NCBI GenBank assembly: GCA_002840125.1
Contig: PGZF01000002.1
Location: 62,001 to 126,000, forward strand
Direction: 5' to 3'
Source of the DNA: Gammaproteobacteria bacterium HGW-Gammaproteobacteria-15
Lineage (GTDB): Bacteria; Pseudomonadota; Gammaproteobacteria; Enterobacterales; Alteromonadaceae
Length of the DNA stretch: 64,000 nt
The notes under the pieces were generated by a model, which did not search any database, was not told the origin of the DNA, and was given only the letters and a program-made list of their open reading frames with translations. A program made the position numbers and the translations under genes. Positions 6,319-15,578 of this stretch are shown here, one piece after another; within the stretch, counting starts at the first letter, position 1; every line of letters begins with the position of its first letter.

Positions 6319-8715
6319 TCAGGTAATTGCCGGTTTAGTGTCACGTGACGGATGCCGGTGCGCTGCGACGGCCTTAATAAAGGTTGAGGCTATCTCTTCT
6401 ACTTTGGCGCAGTCGGCCAACAAAACGCCGTGAGCTTTGGTGCTGCTGGCATCAATACCAACTGATTTCAGCAGCTGCCTGCTGGCGCCTACGGCAAGCA
6501 TGGCTTTACCATGGCGGAACTGATTAATGATAAAATCGGCAGTATCCACACAGGCCGCAAGTGCTTGCACAGCGTCTTTGCCATCAGGCAGTACCAGCGC
6601 GTCAAACAGTACTGACGGTGAATTCTCCATCGACTTATTTGCTATTATCTGCTCACCGCTGCCGCTAACGAAAGTGCCTACGCGAGGGCCAACAAAATGC
6701 ACCACAGCTCCGGCGTCGGTTAACGCTTTATACAGCGATAGCAGCGAGGCGTAGTGCACGCCGTTATCGACCAGTACGGCAATCTGACGGGTACGTATAC
6801 CGCACTCGCCTGGCAGTGCTGTCAGTGATAGCGCCGGTGATTCCGTGACCTCCGGAGGCTGTGTTTCGGCAATGGCTTTCGGCATCGCTTGTGGCAGCGT
6901 TATACCCAAGCCCTTTGCGACTTCTGAGGCCAGCTCTTTTGATACATTAACCAGCGATGACAGCATTCGCTGCCGTATTGCTGGTACTTCAACTTTGCTT
7001 AGTTCAAAGCGAAAGGCCGCAGCAATATGTGCTTTTTCAATAGCGGTTTGGCTGTTGTAAAACAGGGTGGCTTGCGCATAGTGTTCGGCAAATTTTTCCG
7101 GCTTGCCGCGCACTTTGTCCTCGCTAATTGTCTCGGGGAATGACATGAAGCCTGCGGTTCCGGCCTGAAACGGGCAGCCACCAGCCAGAGAATTTGGTTC
7201 ATAGGCAACGCGGCCGCGGTTTATCGCCTGGCGGTGCATGCCATCGCGTTGGTTATTCTGTACCTGCGCCAGCGGCGAATTAATTGGGATTTCGTGAAAA
7301 TTAGGCCCACCCAGGCGGCTGATTTGGGTATCGACATAAGAATGAATACGGCCGGCGAGCAGCGGATCATTGGAGAAGTCGATGCCCGGTATGACATGTG
7401 CCGTACAGAATGCCACTTGCTCGGTTTCAGCGAAAAAGTTATCCGGGTTGCGATTAAGCACCATACGGCCGACAGGTGTCAGTGGCACCAGTTCTTCCGG
7501 AATTAACTTGGTGGAGTCGAGTACATCAAAGCTAAAGTTGTTGGCCTGCTCTTCGGTGAATATTTGCAGGCCCAGCTCCCACTGTGGAAACTCACCTGAC
7601 TCAATGGCTTCCCATAAATCGCGCCGGTGGAAATCAGGATCGGCACCGGATATTTTTACTGCTTCATCCCACACCAGCGAATGCGTGCCCAGTAGCGGCT
7701 TCCAATGGAATTTGCAAAATACCGCTTCACCCTGTTGGTTAACCAGCCGGAAGGTATGCACGCCAAAGCCTTGCATCATCCGGTAACTGCGCGGGATGGC
7801 GCGATCGGACATCACCCACATTAACATATGGGTTGATTCTGGCATTAATGATACGAAATCCCAGAAGGTATCGTGTGCTGACGCCGCTTGTGGCATACCG
7901 TGATGGGGCTCGGGTTTAACCGCATGCACCAGATCGGGAAACTTCATCGCATCCTGAATAAAAAACACCGGCATGTTGTTACCGACCAGATCCCAGTTGC
8001 CTTCGTCGGTGTAGAACTTTACTGCGAAGCCGCGTACGTCGCGCGCAGTATCTTTAGAGCCGCGCTCGCCCGCTACGGTAGAAAAACGCACGAATACCGG
8101 CGTGCGTTTGCCTTTTTCGGCAAATGGTGTTGCACGGGTATATCGGGTTAAGGCATCATAGGCTTCAAAGTAGCCGTGGGCGGCAGAACCGCGGGCATGG
8201 ACCACCCGTTCCGGGATACGCTCATGATCAAAATGGGTGATTTTTTCCCGCAGGATAAAATCTTCTAATAATGTCGGCCCACGCAAGCCAGCTTTTAAAC
8301 TGTTTTGATTATCACCTACCGGCACACCCTGATTAGTTGTCAGGGGCTGCTCGCTGCCGTCTACCCGAACCCGATCCAATGGTGCCACTGTAGCGTTACT
8401 GCCAAGCGGTGCCGCAGCGCCGGTTTTCGCGTTTGTCTCTTGCTCAGTGACGGTGCTGGAAGTTAAAGCATCAGACTCAGGTTTAGTTATTACGCCGGGT
8501 GTCGGTGCTACTGCATTCTCGTGCCCGTACTCAAGGGGTTTGTTACCATTGTGTGGTTTGGTTGCGACGAAATCGTGGCTGGCATAGGCTTGCACGGTTA
8601 CTACGTTATTAGTTTGCAGTACTTTATTCATCCCATCATTACCAGGCGCCTTGGCACTTTTCACTGACTTACTATTAGTGCGGGTGGCGGAAGTTGGTTT
8701 TTTATTGGGTGCCAT
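6319..8715 (-). CDS. katE: Large-subunit catalase HPII-type (monofunctional haem catalase)
   Basis: Dismutates hydrogen peroxide in the cytoplasm. The 798 residues comprise a long polar N-terminal extension (about 1-130), a catalase core and a C-terminal flavodoxin/DJ-1-like domain (from about residue 640, starting [20 protein letters not shown]). The active-site His is His173 in [20 protein letters not shown], Asn246 lies in [20 protein letters not shown], and the haem-ligand Tyr sits in [20 protein letters not shown]. The core [20 protein letters not shown] is typical. His173 against His128 in the E. coli enzyme shows a roughly 45-residue longer N-terminus. ATG 8715 follows CCGGAGAAATTC. 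Heads a probable three-gene minus-strand operon. Confidence 0.96.
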   Translation of the reverse strand: MAPNKKPTSATRTNSKSVKSAKAPGNDGMNKVLQTNNVVTVQAYASHDFVATKPHNGNKPLEYGHENAVAPTPGVITKPESDALTSSTVTEQETNAKTGAAAPLGSNATVAPLDRVRVDGSEQPLTTNQGVPVGDNQNSLKAGLRGPTLLEDFILREKITHFDHERIPERVVHARGSAAHGYFEAYDALTRYTRATPFAEKGKRTPVFVRFSTVAGERGSKDTARDVRGFAVKFYTDEGNWDLVGNNMPVFFIQDAMKFPDLVHAVKPEPHHGMPQAASAHDTFWDFVSLMPESTHMLMWVMSDRAIPRSYRMMQGFGVHTFRLVNQQGEAVFCKFHWKPLLGTHSLVWDEAVKISGADPDFHRRDLWEAIESGEFPQWELGLQIFTEEQANNFSFDVLDSTKLIPEELVPLTPVGRMVLNRNPDNFFAETEQVAFCTAHVIPGIDFSNDPLLAGRIHSYVDTQISRLGGPNFHEIPINSPLAQVQNNQRDGMHRQAINRGRVAYEPNSLAGGCPFQAGTAGFMSFPETISEDKVRGKPEKFAEHYAQATLFYNSQTAIEKAHIAAAFRFELSKVEVPAIRQRMLSSLVNVSKELASEVAKGLGITLPQAMPKAIAETQPPEVTESPALSLTALPGECGIRTRQIAVLVDNGVHYASLLSLYKALTDAGAVVHFVGPRVGTFVSGSGEQIIANKSMENSPSVLFDALVLPDGKDAVQALAACVDTADFIINQFRHGKAMLAVGASRQLLKSVGIDASSTKAHGVLLADCAKVEEIASTFIKAVAAHRHPSRDTKPAIT

Positions 8716-9180
8716 ATGAATTTCTCCGGTCAGGGGGCAATTTATTAACTATCAATAATGTGGCTTCAATTTAAGTGACTTCAAAAGAGAGGGTGCATAA
8801 ATCAGACCACGCTAGTGCAGGAACCTTTCTGCACGGATGAAAGCAGTTGGCCGTCGCGTCGCATGCTTGGGTTATACAGGGCTAGCGCTGTGACCTGCTG
8901 CGTTAGTAAAAAAGCAGCGGGCTGTAAAAACACTTTGATACACGGGTGAGCAATGCTGGGTTGGCAGCCTGACGAGTAAAATTTGCCGATTCCCGCAAAA
9001 AAATTACATGCTTTTTACTTTTAAATGCGTCTTTACAACATTGTCGTCAGGCAGCGAGCCATACTGTAGCTGCTACGGGACAATTTTTCTGAGATGGCAC
9101 CAAGTATGCAATCGCCCGGTGTGGACAGGGTTCACACATGTAGTTAGATAACTATTTAACTTATTATCAGGAGGCCTGTT
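8716..9180. other. 465-bp spacer between katE and the KGG gene
   Basis: Divergent upstream region for katE (minus) and the small KGG gene (plus). I see no credible gene in it. One short dyad, TAGTTA-GA-TAACTA (9141-9154), lies about 27 bp before the KGG start and could be an operator or part of its promoter. No clear sigma-70 hexamer pair was found by eye, which would fit alternative (stress) sigma use but does not prove it. Confidence 0.6.
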
Positions 9181-9342
9181 ATGGCTAACCAGAAAAATCC
9201 AGGTGGTCGTCCAATGGACGAAGAAAAGCGTCAGGGTGGCTCAAAAGAGCAAAGAAATCAGCATAAACCGGACAAGCCGGAGCGGGAAATTAATCCGGAT
9301 AAAGATCGCAGTCCAAGACGGACTGGTGGTCGCAGCGCATAA
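9181..9342 (+). CDS. Small hydrophilic KGG-type stress protein
   Basis: A 53-residue, highly charged protein without hydrophobic segments: MANQKNPGGRPMDEEKRQGG, then SKEQRNQHKPDKPEREINPD and KDRSPRRTGGRSA. The Gly-Gly-Ser/Arg turns between charged stretches resemble the KGG repeats of stress-induced proteins such as YciG; homology is suggested rather than proven. A very strong ribosome site (AGGAGG at 9169-9174) precedes the ATG, and a rho-independent terminator follows immediately, so it is a monocistronic, probably highly expressed gene. Its position next to katE supports a general-stress role. Confidence 0.8.
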   Translation: MANQKNPGGRPMDEEKRQGGSKEQRNQHKPDKPEREINPDKDRSPRRTGGRSA

Positions 9343-9348
9343 ATATTT

Positions 9349-9381
9349 AACCCGGCAGTAAATGCCGGGTTATTCTCTTTT
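9349..9381 (+). terminator. Rho-independent terminator of the KGG gene
   Basis: AACCCGGCA (9349-9357) pairs with TGCCGGGTT (9363-9371), followed by a T-rich tract. It begins 7 bp after the KGG stop codon. Confidence 0.88.
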
Positions 9382-9419
9382 TCATCCATGTTTGAATAAC
9401 CAGCCTTTCACAGAGCATT

Positions 9420-9887
9420 ATGAACCTGATACCTGAGTTTGAATGGAATGTTGTCCTTTTACATATTCGCGACTTATTGCTGGCGTTTGTGCTGGCCTTG
9501 CCAATCGGTTGGGACCGGGAAAAGCATGAACGTACAGCAGGACTGCGTACTTTTCCTTTGGTTGCTGTAGCAGCGTGTGGCTATATGCTGGTTGGTCTTC
9601 AGGTATTAAACTCGACCGATGCCGAAGCACGCGTTATGGAAGGTATTATTACCGGTATTGGATTTATTGGTGGTGGAGCCATCTTAAAAAACGTGGTTAA
9701 AGGAGAAGGCTTTGTTTCCGGTACAGCAACTGCGGCAAGTTTGTGGTTAACCGGTGCAATTGGGGTGTCTGTAGCCACCGGTAGACTTGAAATTGCAGTG
9801 ATCCTGAGCGGTCTGACATTCTTTACCTTGCGGATCATGACGTCAGCCAAACTGCTAATGCATTCGCCAGATGACAAACAGCGCTAA
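9420..9887 (+). CDS. MgtC/SapB-family membrane protein
   Basis: A 155-residue inner-membrane protein with four or five helices. The family signature is clear: LLAFVLALPIGWDREKHERT, then AGLRTFPLVAVAACGYMLVG, GIITGIGFIGGGAILK and GTATAASLWLTGAIG. MgtC proteins of pathogens inhibit the F-type ATPase under low magnesium, but most environmental homologues have no assigned role. Only the membrane domain is present, with no ACT-like C-terminal domain. It follows the stress block and is read away from katE. Whether it responds to magnesium or acid stress here cannot be told. Confidence 0.88.
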   Translation: MNLIPEFEWNVVLLHIRDLLLAFVLALPIGWDREKHERTAGLRTFPLVAVAACGYMLVGLQVLNSTDAEARVMEGIITGIGFIGGGAILKNVVKGEGFVSGTATAASLWLTGAIGVSVATGRLEIAVILSGLTFFTLRIMTSAKLLMHSPDDKQR

Positions 9888-9976
9888 CGAGCTTAACTGA
9901 TTAAAAATTTAGGCTAACAGCAAACGGCTGAAACTATAAAACAGCTAAGCTTCGCTGCCAGCCAATAACCAGCTAT

Positions 9977-11137
9977 TTAACGAATAGCCTGATACAGCCG
10001 TTGCCACATAGCAGCATTTTGCTGTTTTAGCGCGGCGGCTTTTTGTTTTACTTCTGCGGCTAAAGCGGTTCTGTTGTCCAGCAGTTGCTCCAGTGCGTCC
10101 TGCAGGTTTTGCTCACTAAGCTCAGCTACGCAGTAATCACCCATGCCAAAATCGGTCATCATGGCGTGGTATTTGTGGCTCCAACTGGTGGCAATACAGG
10201 GCACGCCCTGGCTAAGAGCATTTACCGCACCGTGAAAACGCGAGCTTATTGCCAGTTCAGCTTTGCCGATAAAGGCTTTTACTGCCAGCGGATCTTCAAT
10301 TTGTACTATCTGGCAGGGGGCTTTAGCGGCTATTTCTGCACACAGCTCGGCATCTTCTTTGCCTTCGTGGTTTACCAGCACACATTGCATACCGGCTTCG
10401 GCTAGGGTGTTGGCTGCTGCGGCAAAGGCGGTAATGTAATCGTTGCGTAGCTGTTCAGCACCGGCATGGTTAAACTTAGATACCACCTTATTGTTAGGAA
10501 TAAGTGCAGCATAAGGGCCGTTAATCACCGGGATTTCATCGTTAGGCCTCGCTGTTAAACCGACAGTGAAATCCGGTGTTAATACCACTGAATCGGGCAG
10601 GTTAGGCACGCAACTTTGTAAATGCTGTAATGACACCGGATCGCGGACAAAAATCAGCCTGGCATGGTTAATAATATCGCGCATGGCGGCTTTGCTATCT
10701 TCAGTTTTAAACGGGCCAAAGGCTTGTGGCATAAATACAAAGGGTTTACCGGCTTTGGCAAAGCGCACGACTTCTTTGGCGGTGTTTTGTAAAAAGCGCA
10801 GTGGCCACTGATCGCCATAGGCAAAGCCGCTGGCTTCGAGCACTAAATCAATTTGTTTTTCGCTTACCATACCGTACCGGTTAAACAACCGCTGCACTGC
10901 GCCGGGTAATTTACCAATCATAGGGGTTAAATCCAGGCCGCCGCGGCGAAATGACAGCTTTTGCCAGGCACCTACACGGGCGCGCTCGGGGTAGGGCAGG
11001 TTTGGCCCGGGTGATAACACCAGCTCTACCGGCCGTGCAATGCCTTTTAAGCCTTCAAGGCTGGCCAGCAACATTAAATAAGCGCCTTTGTTGCGAAACT
11101 GCACACCTTTAATTTCAACGAAAAGTGGTTTGCTCAT
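9977..11137 (-). CDS. Polysaccharide pyruvyl transferase family protein
   Basis: A 386-residue cytoplasmic enzyme of the family that transfers pyruvate from phosphoenolpyruvate to sugars as a ketal, with GT-B-like architecture. The N-terminal RNKGAYLMLLASLEGLK fits the usual nucleotide-loop position. FVFMPQAFGPFK and LIFVRDPVSLQHLQ mark the middle, and AISSRFHGAVNALSQGVPCI is the diagnostic C-terminal motif. It ends the minus arm of the polysaccharide cluster, 13 bp after the flippase gene. It predicts a pyruvylated, hence negatively charged, surface glycan; this is inference. Confidence 0.85.
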   Translation of the reverse strand: MSKPLFVEIKGVQFRNKGAYLMLLASLEGLKGIARPVELVLSPGPNLPYPERARVGAWQKLSFRRGGLDLTPMIGKLPGAVQRLFNRYGMVSEKQIDLVLEASGFAYGDQWPLRFLQNTAKEVVRFAKAGKPFVFMPQAFGPFKTEDSKAAMRDIINHARLIFVRDPVSLQHLQSCVPNLPDSVVLTPDFTVGLTARPNDEIPVINGPYAALIPNNKVVSKFNHAGAEQLRNDYITAFAAAANTLAEAGMQCVLVNHEGKEDAELCAEIAAKAPCQIVQIEDPLAVKAFIGKAELAISSRFHGAVNALSQGVPCIATSWSHKYHAMMTDFGMGDYCVAELSEQNLQDALEQLLDNRTALAAEVKQKAAALKQQNAAMWQRLYQAIR

Positions 11138-11150
11138 AGAAAAAAACCTT

Positions 11151-12470
11151 CTAATTAATGTCAGCGCGACGTGTGGTAATTAATTGCCACAGTTGCTTAC
11201 GGGTGCTGGAAGATAAAAACAGGAAAAAGAACGAGGCATAGGCGTACGAAATCAGCGTTGCCCAGGCGGCGCCGACTATACCCATTTTTGGAATTAACCA
11301 TAAATTCAGGCCAACATTCAGCACGGCGCCAATACCATGGCTTAACAGCGACAATGGCTCTTGCTCGGTAATAACCAGATGCTGGCTGATAAGATAACGG
11401 ACAAAAATAAAACAGCCGGCCCAGATATGAATACGCAGTACTTCTACCGCTGCAGAGAAGTTTTCACCAAATAACAGGCTGATAATCCACGGCGCAGATA
11501 GCGACATAACTACCGCGATGCTAAAAGCCGCACTAAAAAACATGATGGCAAAACGGCGCAGTTTAAGAAAATAATGTGCCCAGCCCTGCTGATGAGCTTT
11601 TAGCATGTCGGGGTAGTAACGGGCTGCCAGCGTAGCCGGAAACACATACCACAGCTCAGACAAACGGCTGGCGGCAGCGTAAATGCCGGCCTGCTCGGTA
11701 CCGGCGATTGAGCCTATCATGACGATATCAATTTTCAGATAAATAACCGACACAATGCCTGACAACCATAACCAGGACGAGCGTTTTAGCAGTTGTTTAG
11801 CCTGCGCCAGATTAAACCAGCGCGGGTGATAGCCCGGCCAGCGTGCTTCGTTTTCTTTAAATGGCTGGTGTTTACGACGGTATATAAGGTACTGCGCTAT
11901 ACCAACAACAAAAAATTCAATACCGGTAAGTAGCAGCAGGCTGGCAATGCCAAAACCGCCATACAGCAGCGCCAGTTTTGCGCCAAAGCTAAGCAGTGAA
12001 ATAGCCGACTTTATATAAGCAACAGTGCGAAAAGTGCCCTGATAATTCAGGTAAAACTCAAACAGTAAAAAGCCAAAAAATGCCTGCAACATAAACAGTG
12101 TTGGAATGGCAATAGCAGTGTTGCCTGCAAACATGCTGGGGTATAACAGATAAAACGCCAGCAGCATCAGGCTGCCGCCCAGTAAACCCAGCGCTAACCT
12201 GATACTGATAGCGCTGTATAGCATGGTCATAGCGTCGTGGCTGTTGTCGTGCTTTACCATCTGGCGCACCACAATGTTGTTCAGCCCCATGCTGGTAAGC
12301 GGCACTAAAAAGGCACTCCAGGCCATAACAATAGAATATACACCAAGCTCACTGGCCCCCAGCATACGGGCAACAAACACTGTTAATATGGCGCCGGCGG
12401 CCAGTTTTACCAGTTTATCGCCCAACATGGCCGTGGCGCGCGCCATCAGGATTTTTTTAATGATTCTCAC
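11151..12470 (-). CDS. Wzx-type oligosaccharide flippase
   Basis: A 439-residue protein with about twelve predicted helices, of the MOP superfamily that flips lipid-linked oligosaccharide units across the inner membrane. It opens with ATAMLGDKLVKLAAGAILTV and GASELGVYSIVMAWSAF, typical of the polysaccharide-biosynthesis branch, and contains IDIVMIGSIAGTEQAGIYAA, the usual loop before helix eight. The start is a GTG at 12470; an internal ATG eight codons downstream is possible. It lies between WecA-like initiator and pyruvyltransferase genes, consistent with a Wzx/Wzy pathway with the polymerase in the plus arm. Confidence 0.88.
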   Translation of the reverse strand: MRIIKKILMARATAMLGDKLVKLAAGAILTVFVARMLGASELGVYSIVMAWSAFLVPLTSMGLNNIVVRQMVKHDNSHDAMTMLYSAISIRLALGLLGGSLMLLAFYLLYPSMFAGNTAIAIPTLFMLQAFFGFLLFEFYLNYQGTFRTVAYIKSAISLLSFGAKLALLYGGFGIASLLLLTGIEFFVVGIAQYLIYRRKHQPFKENEARWPGYHPRWFNLAQAKQLLKRSSWLWLSGIVSVIYLKIDIVMIGSIAGTEQAGIYAAASRLSELWYVFPATLAARYYPDMLKAHQQGWAHYFLKLRRFAIMFFSAAFSIAVVMSLSAPWIISLLFGENFSAAVEVLRIHIWAGCFIFVRYLISQHLVITEQEPLSLLSHGIGAVLNVGLNLWLIPKMGIVGAAWATLISYAYASFFFLFLSSSTRKQLWQLITTRRADIN

Positions 12471-12507
12471 TACTTAGCTGTCCTTACGTCAGTACCTGTT
12501 TAATGGT

Positions 12508-13584
12508 CTACTTAACGATCCTGGGTTGCCGGCGTTGCAGCCGTTTCTGGCGAAAGTGCGAGATAATACGCCAAATATTTTGCAGGCTATACAAATAAGC
12601 CCCAAATACGGCTAAAAATAACAGCAGCATAACCAGATCCGGCACCAGCAGGTATTCGCCAATAATGCCAATACAGGCAAAAATACAGGCTAAAGAGGTA
12701 ATTAACGCCAGCGACTCGCGCGAGCTTAAACCTAACCGCAGCGAGATATGATGCAGATGCTCCCGGTCGGCCTGAAAGGGCGACTGCCCCTTACGGATAC
12801 GCCGTACCATAATGGCAATCATGTCCATCAGCGGTATGGCAATGATCCACAATGCCGTCACAGGACGAAAGCTGGCGCTTTCACTTTGGGTACCAATAAT
12901 TAATAGCCAAATTACGCTTAGGCCAATTAACATACTGCCGGCATCGCCCATAAAAATACGCCGCCCGGGCACCAGATTAAGGTTACATGCAAGGTAAGGC
13001 AGCATCGCCAGCACCACCACCAGTGCCATAGCCGCATGCAGTTGCTGGCCCCATAAAGACATAAAAATAGCGATAGTGACAAAACTAACCATGCTAAGCA
13101 TGCCTGCCAGGCCGTCGATGCCGTCGGTCATATTAAAGGCATTAATGGCGGCGATTACGGCAATCAGCGTAACCGGAATACCCAGCACGCCAAGCTCTAC
13201 CACACCTAAACCAAACAAGTCGCCTAAACTGCCCAGATGCAAATTCAGGCTATACGTCATGGCAAGCCCCACCAGGGTCTGGATGGCCAGGCGCAGTTTT
13301 ACGCTTAAATCGAGGTAATCATCAAATACCCCCAGCAACACTATGGTGCCACTGCACAGCAGGTAATAAATGGGCTCTATGCTGCTGTCGGCAAATAACA
13401 GCAGTGCCAGGCTTAAACCACAGTAAGTGGCAATGCCGCCAATCAGCGGTACGGCGCCCTGATGTTGTTTGCGGCCGCGTGGAATATCGACCAGACCAAA
13501 ACGGACAGACAACGGGTATAAAAAGGCAATAGCCACACAGGATGTGATAAAGGCAGCGAGATAAAGGCTAATATGTTCAGGCAT
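12508..13584 (-). CDS. WecA/MraY-family undecaprenyl-phosphate sugar-1-phosphate transferase
   Basis: A 358-residue protein with about eleven helices. It starts glycan synthesis by moving a sugar-1-phosphate from a UDP-sugar to undecaprenyl phosphate at the cytoplasmic face. It shows DIPRGRKQHQGAVPLIGGIA after the first helix, VFDDYLDLSVKLRLAIQ with the paired Asp residues, NAFNMTDGIDGLAGMLSMVS with the catalytic Asp motif, FMGDAGSMLIG, and DREHLHHISLRLGLSSRESL with the His-rich substrate loop. These fit the WecA branch (GlcNAc-1-P) better than MraY. ATG 13584 follows GGAAAG. The 173-bp spacer to the divergent glycosyltransferase probably holds promoters for both arms. Confidence 0.88.
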   Translation of the reverse strand: MPEHISLYLAAFITSCVAIAFLYPLSVRFGLVDIPRGRKQHQGAVPLIGGIATYCGLSLALLLFADSSIEPIYYLLCSGTIVLLGVFDDYLDLSVKLRLAIQTLVGLAMTYSLNLHLGSLGDLFGLGVVELGVLGIPVTLIAVIAAINAFNMTDGIDGLAGMLSMVSFVTIAIFMSLWGQQLHAAMALVVVLAMLPYLACNLNLVPGRRIFMGDAGSMLIGLSVIWLLIIGTQSESASFRPVTALWIIAIPLMDMIAIMVRRIRKGQSPFQADREHLHHISLRLGLSSRESLALITSLACIFACIGIIGEYLLVPDLVMLLLFLAVFGAYLYSLQNIWRIISHFRQKRLQRRQPRIVK

Positions 13585-13757
13585 TTAACTTTCCGGTTTG
13601 TGCTCAGGGTTATAGTTATTCAGCCAGGCGTCAGCTAAAATCCGTTATTACTATGCCGTTTTCGGCGTGGCCAGCAATGCCTTATAAACTAAGTGTTTTC
13701 TGGCCGGACAACAAGTATTGTACACAGTCGGTGTGACTGTCAGGGTGAAATTTAAGC

Positions 13758-14813
13758 GTGCAAGCAGCTAACAGCAACATTTTAATTATCAGTAACATGG
13801 GGCCTAAGCCGTCATCACCGTTTCAGGGTAAATTTGTGCATAATCAGGTGTGGGCACTGGCTGCGTTTCATCCTGCTTATCATTATATGCGCTGGCACAG
13901 TGACTCTTTGCTGAACAAATTATTGAAATATCCCGTTTTTCTGCTGGATTTTATCTGGCGCTTTATTCTTACCCGCCGCCGCTTTGATATAGTGCATGTG
14001 CATTTCTTTTATCCTACGATCTGGCTGGCGTTATTGTATAAAGCGGTGCGAAACCGCAAAGTGAAAATTGTAGTGACCTGCCATGGCAGTGACATTTATA
14101 AGTATCAGCCGCCTGGTAAAGCGTACCGCTGGTGTGCGCGTAAGGTCGATCAATGGATTTTTGCCAGCAAGGCGCTGGCACAGCATTTTACGCTGCCAAC
14201 TAAGCGTGCTGTGGTATTGCCGGCTGGAATCAGTGAGCTATTTCGCCAGGTTGAACCACTAAGCTGGCAGCAAAAAACCATAGATATATTGTATGTTGGC
14301 AGTCTGGACCACAACAAAGGCATGGACCGCTTACTGGCATTGCTGCCTGCTATAAGTGATAAAAAAGTGGTCATCGCCGGTTCGGGCCCCTGGCTGGATA
14401 AACTGCAATCGGCGGCAAGGCAGTTTCCAAACGTGCTGGTTGTGGGGCCAAAAGACAGCCTGGCACTAAAACAGTTATACAGCCAGGCCCGCTGTTTTGT
14501 CAGTTTGTCTCGCCATGAGGCCTTTGGTTTAGTGATGGCTGAAGCCATGGCGTGTTATACGCCGGTAATCGCCACTCAAACCGATGGTGCCAGCGAGCAG
14601 ATAAAAGCGCTGAGCAATGGTATTCTTATCAGCCAGCAAGAGACAGAGCAACAGCTTGTGGTAGCGTTTACCCATGCTATCGAGCGTATGTGGCAGCAAA
14701 GCCCGGCAGAATATCAGCGCATGCAGCAACAGGCCCGCGCCACTGCTGAGCAGTATTTGCTGGGCCAGGTGGTAAATGAATTACAACAGCTTTATCAGGA
14801 AATCTTATTATGA
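13758..14813 (+). CDS. GT4-family glycosyltransferase
   Basis: A 351-residue cytoplasmic glycosyltransferase with GT-B fold, adding a sugar to the growing lipid-linked unit. The N-terminal domain has NMGPKPSSPFQGKFVHNQVW and CHGSDIYKYQPPGKAYRWCA. The C-terminal nucleotide-sugar domain has DILYVGSLDHNKGMDRLLAL, VVIAGSGPWLDKLQ and the E-x7-E motif in HEAFGLVMAEAMACYTPVIA. The start is a GTG at 13758 with only a weak AGGG upstream; no better in-frame ATG exists before the conserved N-terminus. It overlaps the next gene by 4 bp (ATGA). Donor and acceptor sugars are unknown. Confidence 0.88.
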   Translation: MQAANSNILIISNMGPKPSSPFQGKFVHNQVWALAAFHPAYHYMRWHSDSLLNKLLKYPVFLLDFIWRFILTRRRFDIVHVHFFYPTIWLALLYKAVRNRKVKIVVTCHGSDIYKYQPPGKAYRWCARKVDQWIFASKALAQHFTLPTKRAVVLPAGISELFRQVEPLSWQQKTIDILYVGSLDHNKGMDRLLALLPAISDKKVVIAGSGPWLDKLQSAARQFPNVLVVGPKDSLALKQLYSQARCFVSLSRHEAFGLVMAEAMACYTPVIATQTDGASEQIKALSNGILISQQETEQQLVVAFTHAIERMWQQSPAEYQRMQQQARATAEQYLLGQVVNELQQLYQEILL

Positions 14814-15559
14814 CCCAAGCCAGTGCAGCAGTGTTGCGCCAACAGATCCCCCAGGTAAAGATAGGGCCGGTACAGGTGTCCTCGTTTGCTGATATGCAGC
14901 AGTTACTTGAGTTTATAGTGCGCGAAGATGGCAGTGTGTATGCCGGTTCCGCTATTGCCATTAACCCGGAAAAAGTGCTGACAGCTATGCGCAACCCGCA
15001 AATTGAAGCGGTGATCAGCGGTGCGGATATCCGTTATGCCGACGGCATTGGTGTAGTAAAGGTAATGCGCAAACGGCTGAAAAAAGACGTGCAGCGTATT
15101 CCCGGCTGTGAGCTGTGGCAAAATCTGATGTTGCGCGCTGCACAGTATAAAGTGCCGGTATTTATTGTTGGCGCCAAGCCCGAAGTTAACCAGCAAGCAG
15201 CAGACAAGTTGCGTGCACAGCAGGTTAATCTGGTAGGGGCAGTAGACGGTTACTTTAAAGATGAAGCTGTACTTATTGAGCAAATTAAGCAAAGTGGAGC
15301 CCGTATTGTCAGCATTGCCATGGGATCGCCCAAGCAGGAACTGCTGATCCAGCGTATCCGGGCGCAACACCCTGACTGTTTTTATATGGGCGTTGGCGGC
15401 ACTTATGATGTGTTTACCGGTAATGTGAAACGTGCACCGGAACTTTGGTGTAAGCTGAATTTAGAATGGGCTTACCGTTTGTTGTCGCAGCCTAGCCGTA
15501 TTGGTCGCCAGTTAGGGCTGCTGCGGTATGTCTGGTGGTATTGGACAGGTAAAATTTAA
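14810..15559 (+). CDS. WecG/TagA/CpsF-family glycosyltransferase
   Basis: A 249-residue enzyme of GT26, the family that adds the second sugar (often N-acetylmannosaminuronic acid or N-acetylmannosamine) to undecaprenyl-pyrophosphate-GlcNAc. Diagnostic segments are SGADIRYADGIGVVKVMRKR, RIPGCELWQNLMLRAAQYKV, VFIVGAKPEV, and IVSIAMGSPKQELLIQR. The C-terminal WAYRLLSQPSRIGRQ is the membrane-association motif seen in TagA/WecG. With a WecA-like initiator across the divergent promoter, the first two steps of repeat-unit assembly are encoded here. The 4-bp overlap with the GT4 gene indicates translational coupling. Confidence 0.9.
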   Translation: MTQASAAVLRQQIPQVKIGPVQVSSFADMQQLLEFIVREDGSVYAGSAIAINPEKVLTAMRNPQIEAVISGADIRYADGIGVVKVMRKRLKKDVQRIPGCELWQNLMLRAAQYKVPVFIVGAKPEVNQQAADKLRAQQVNLVGAVDGYFKDEAVLIEQIKQSGARIVSIAMGSPKQELLIQRIRAQHPDCFYMGVGGTYDVFTGNVKRAPELWCKLNLEWAYRLLSQPSRIGRQLGLLRYVWWYWTGKI

Positions 15560-15578
15560 CGTCCGGGATGGAGTTAAG

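Noticed and set aside
7370..7786. 138-codon plus-strand frame inside katE
   Set aside because: It is antisense to the conserved catalase core, and its composition is what the reverse of a coding strand would give.
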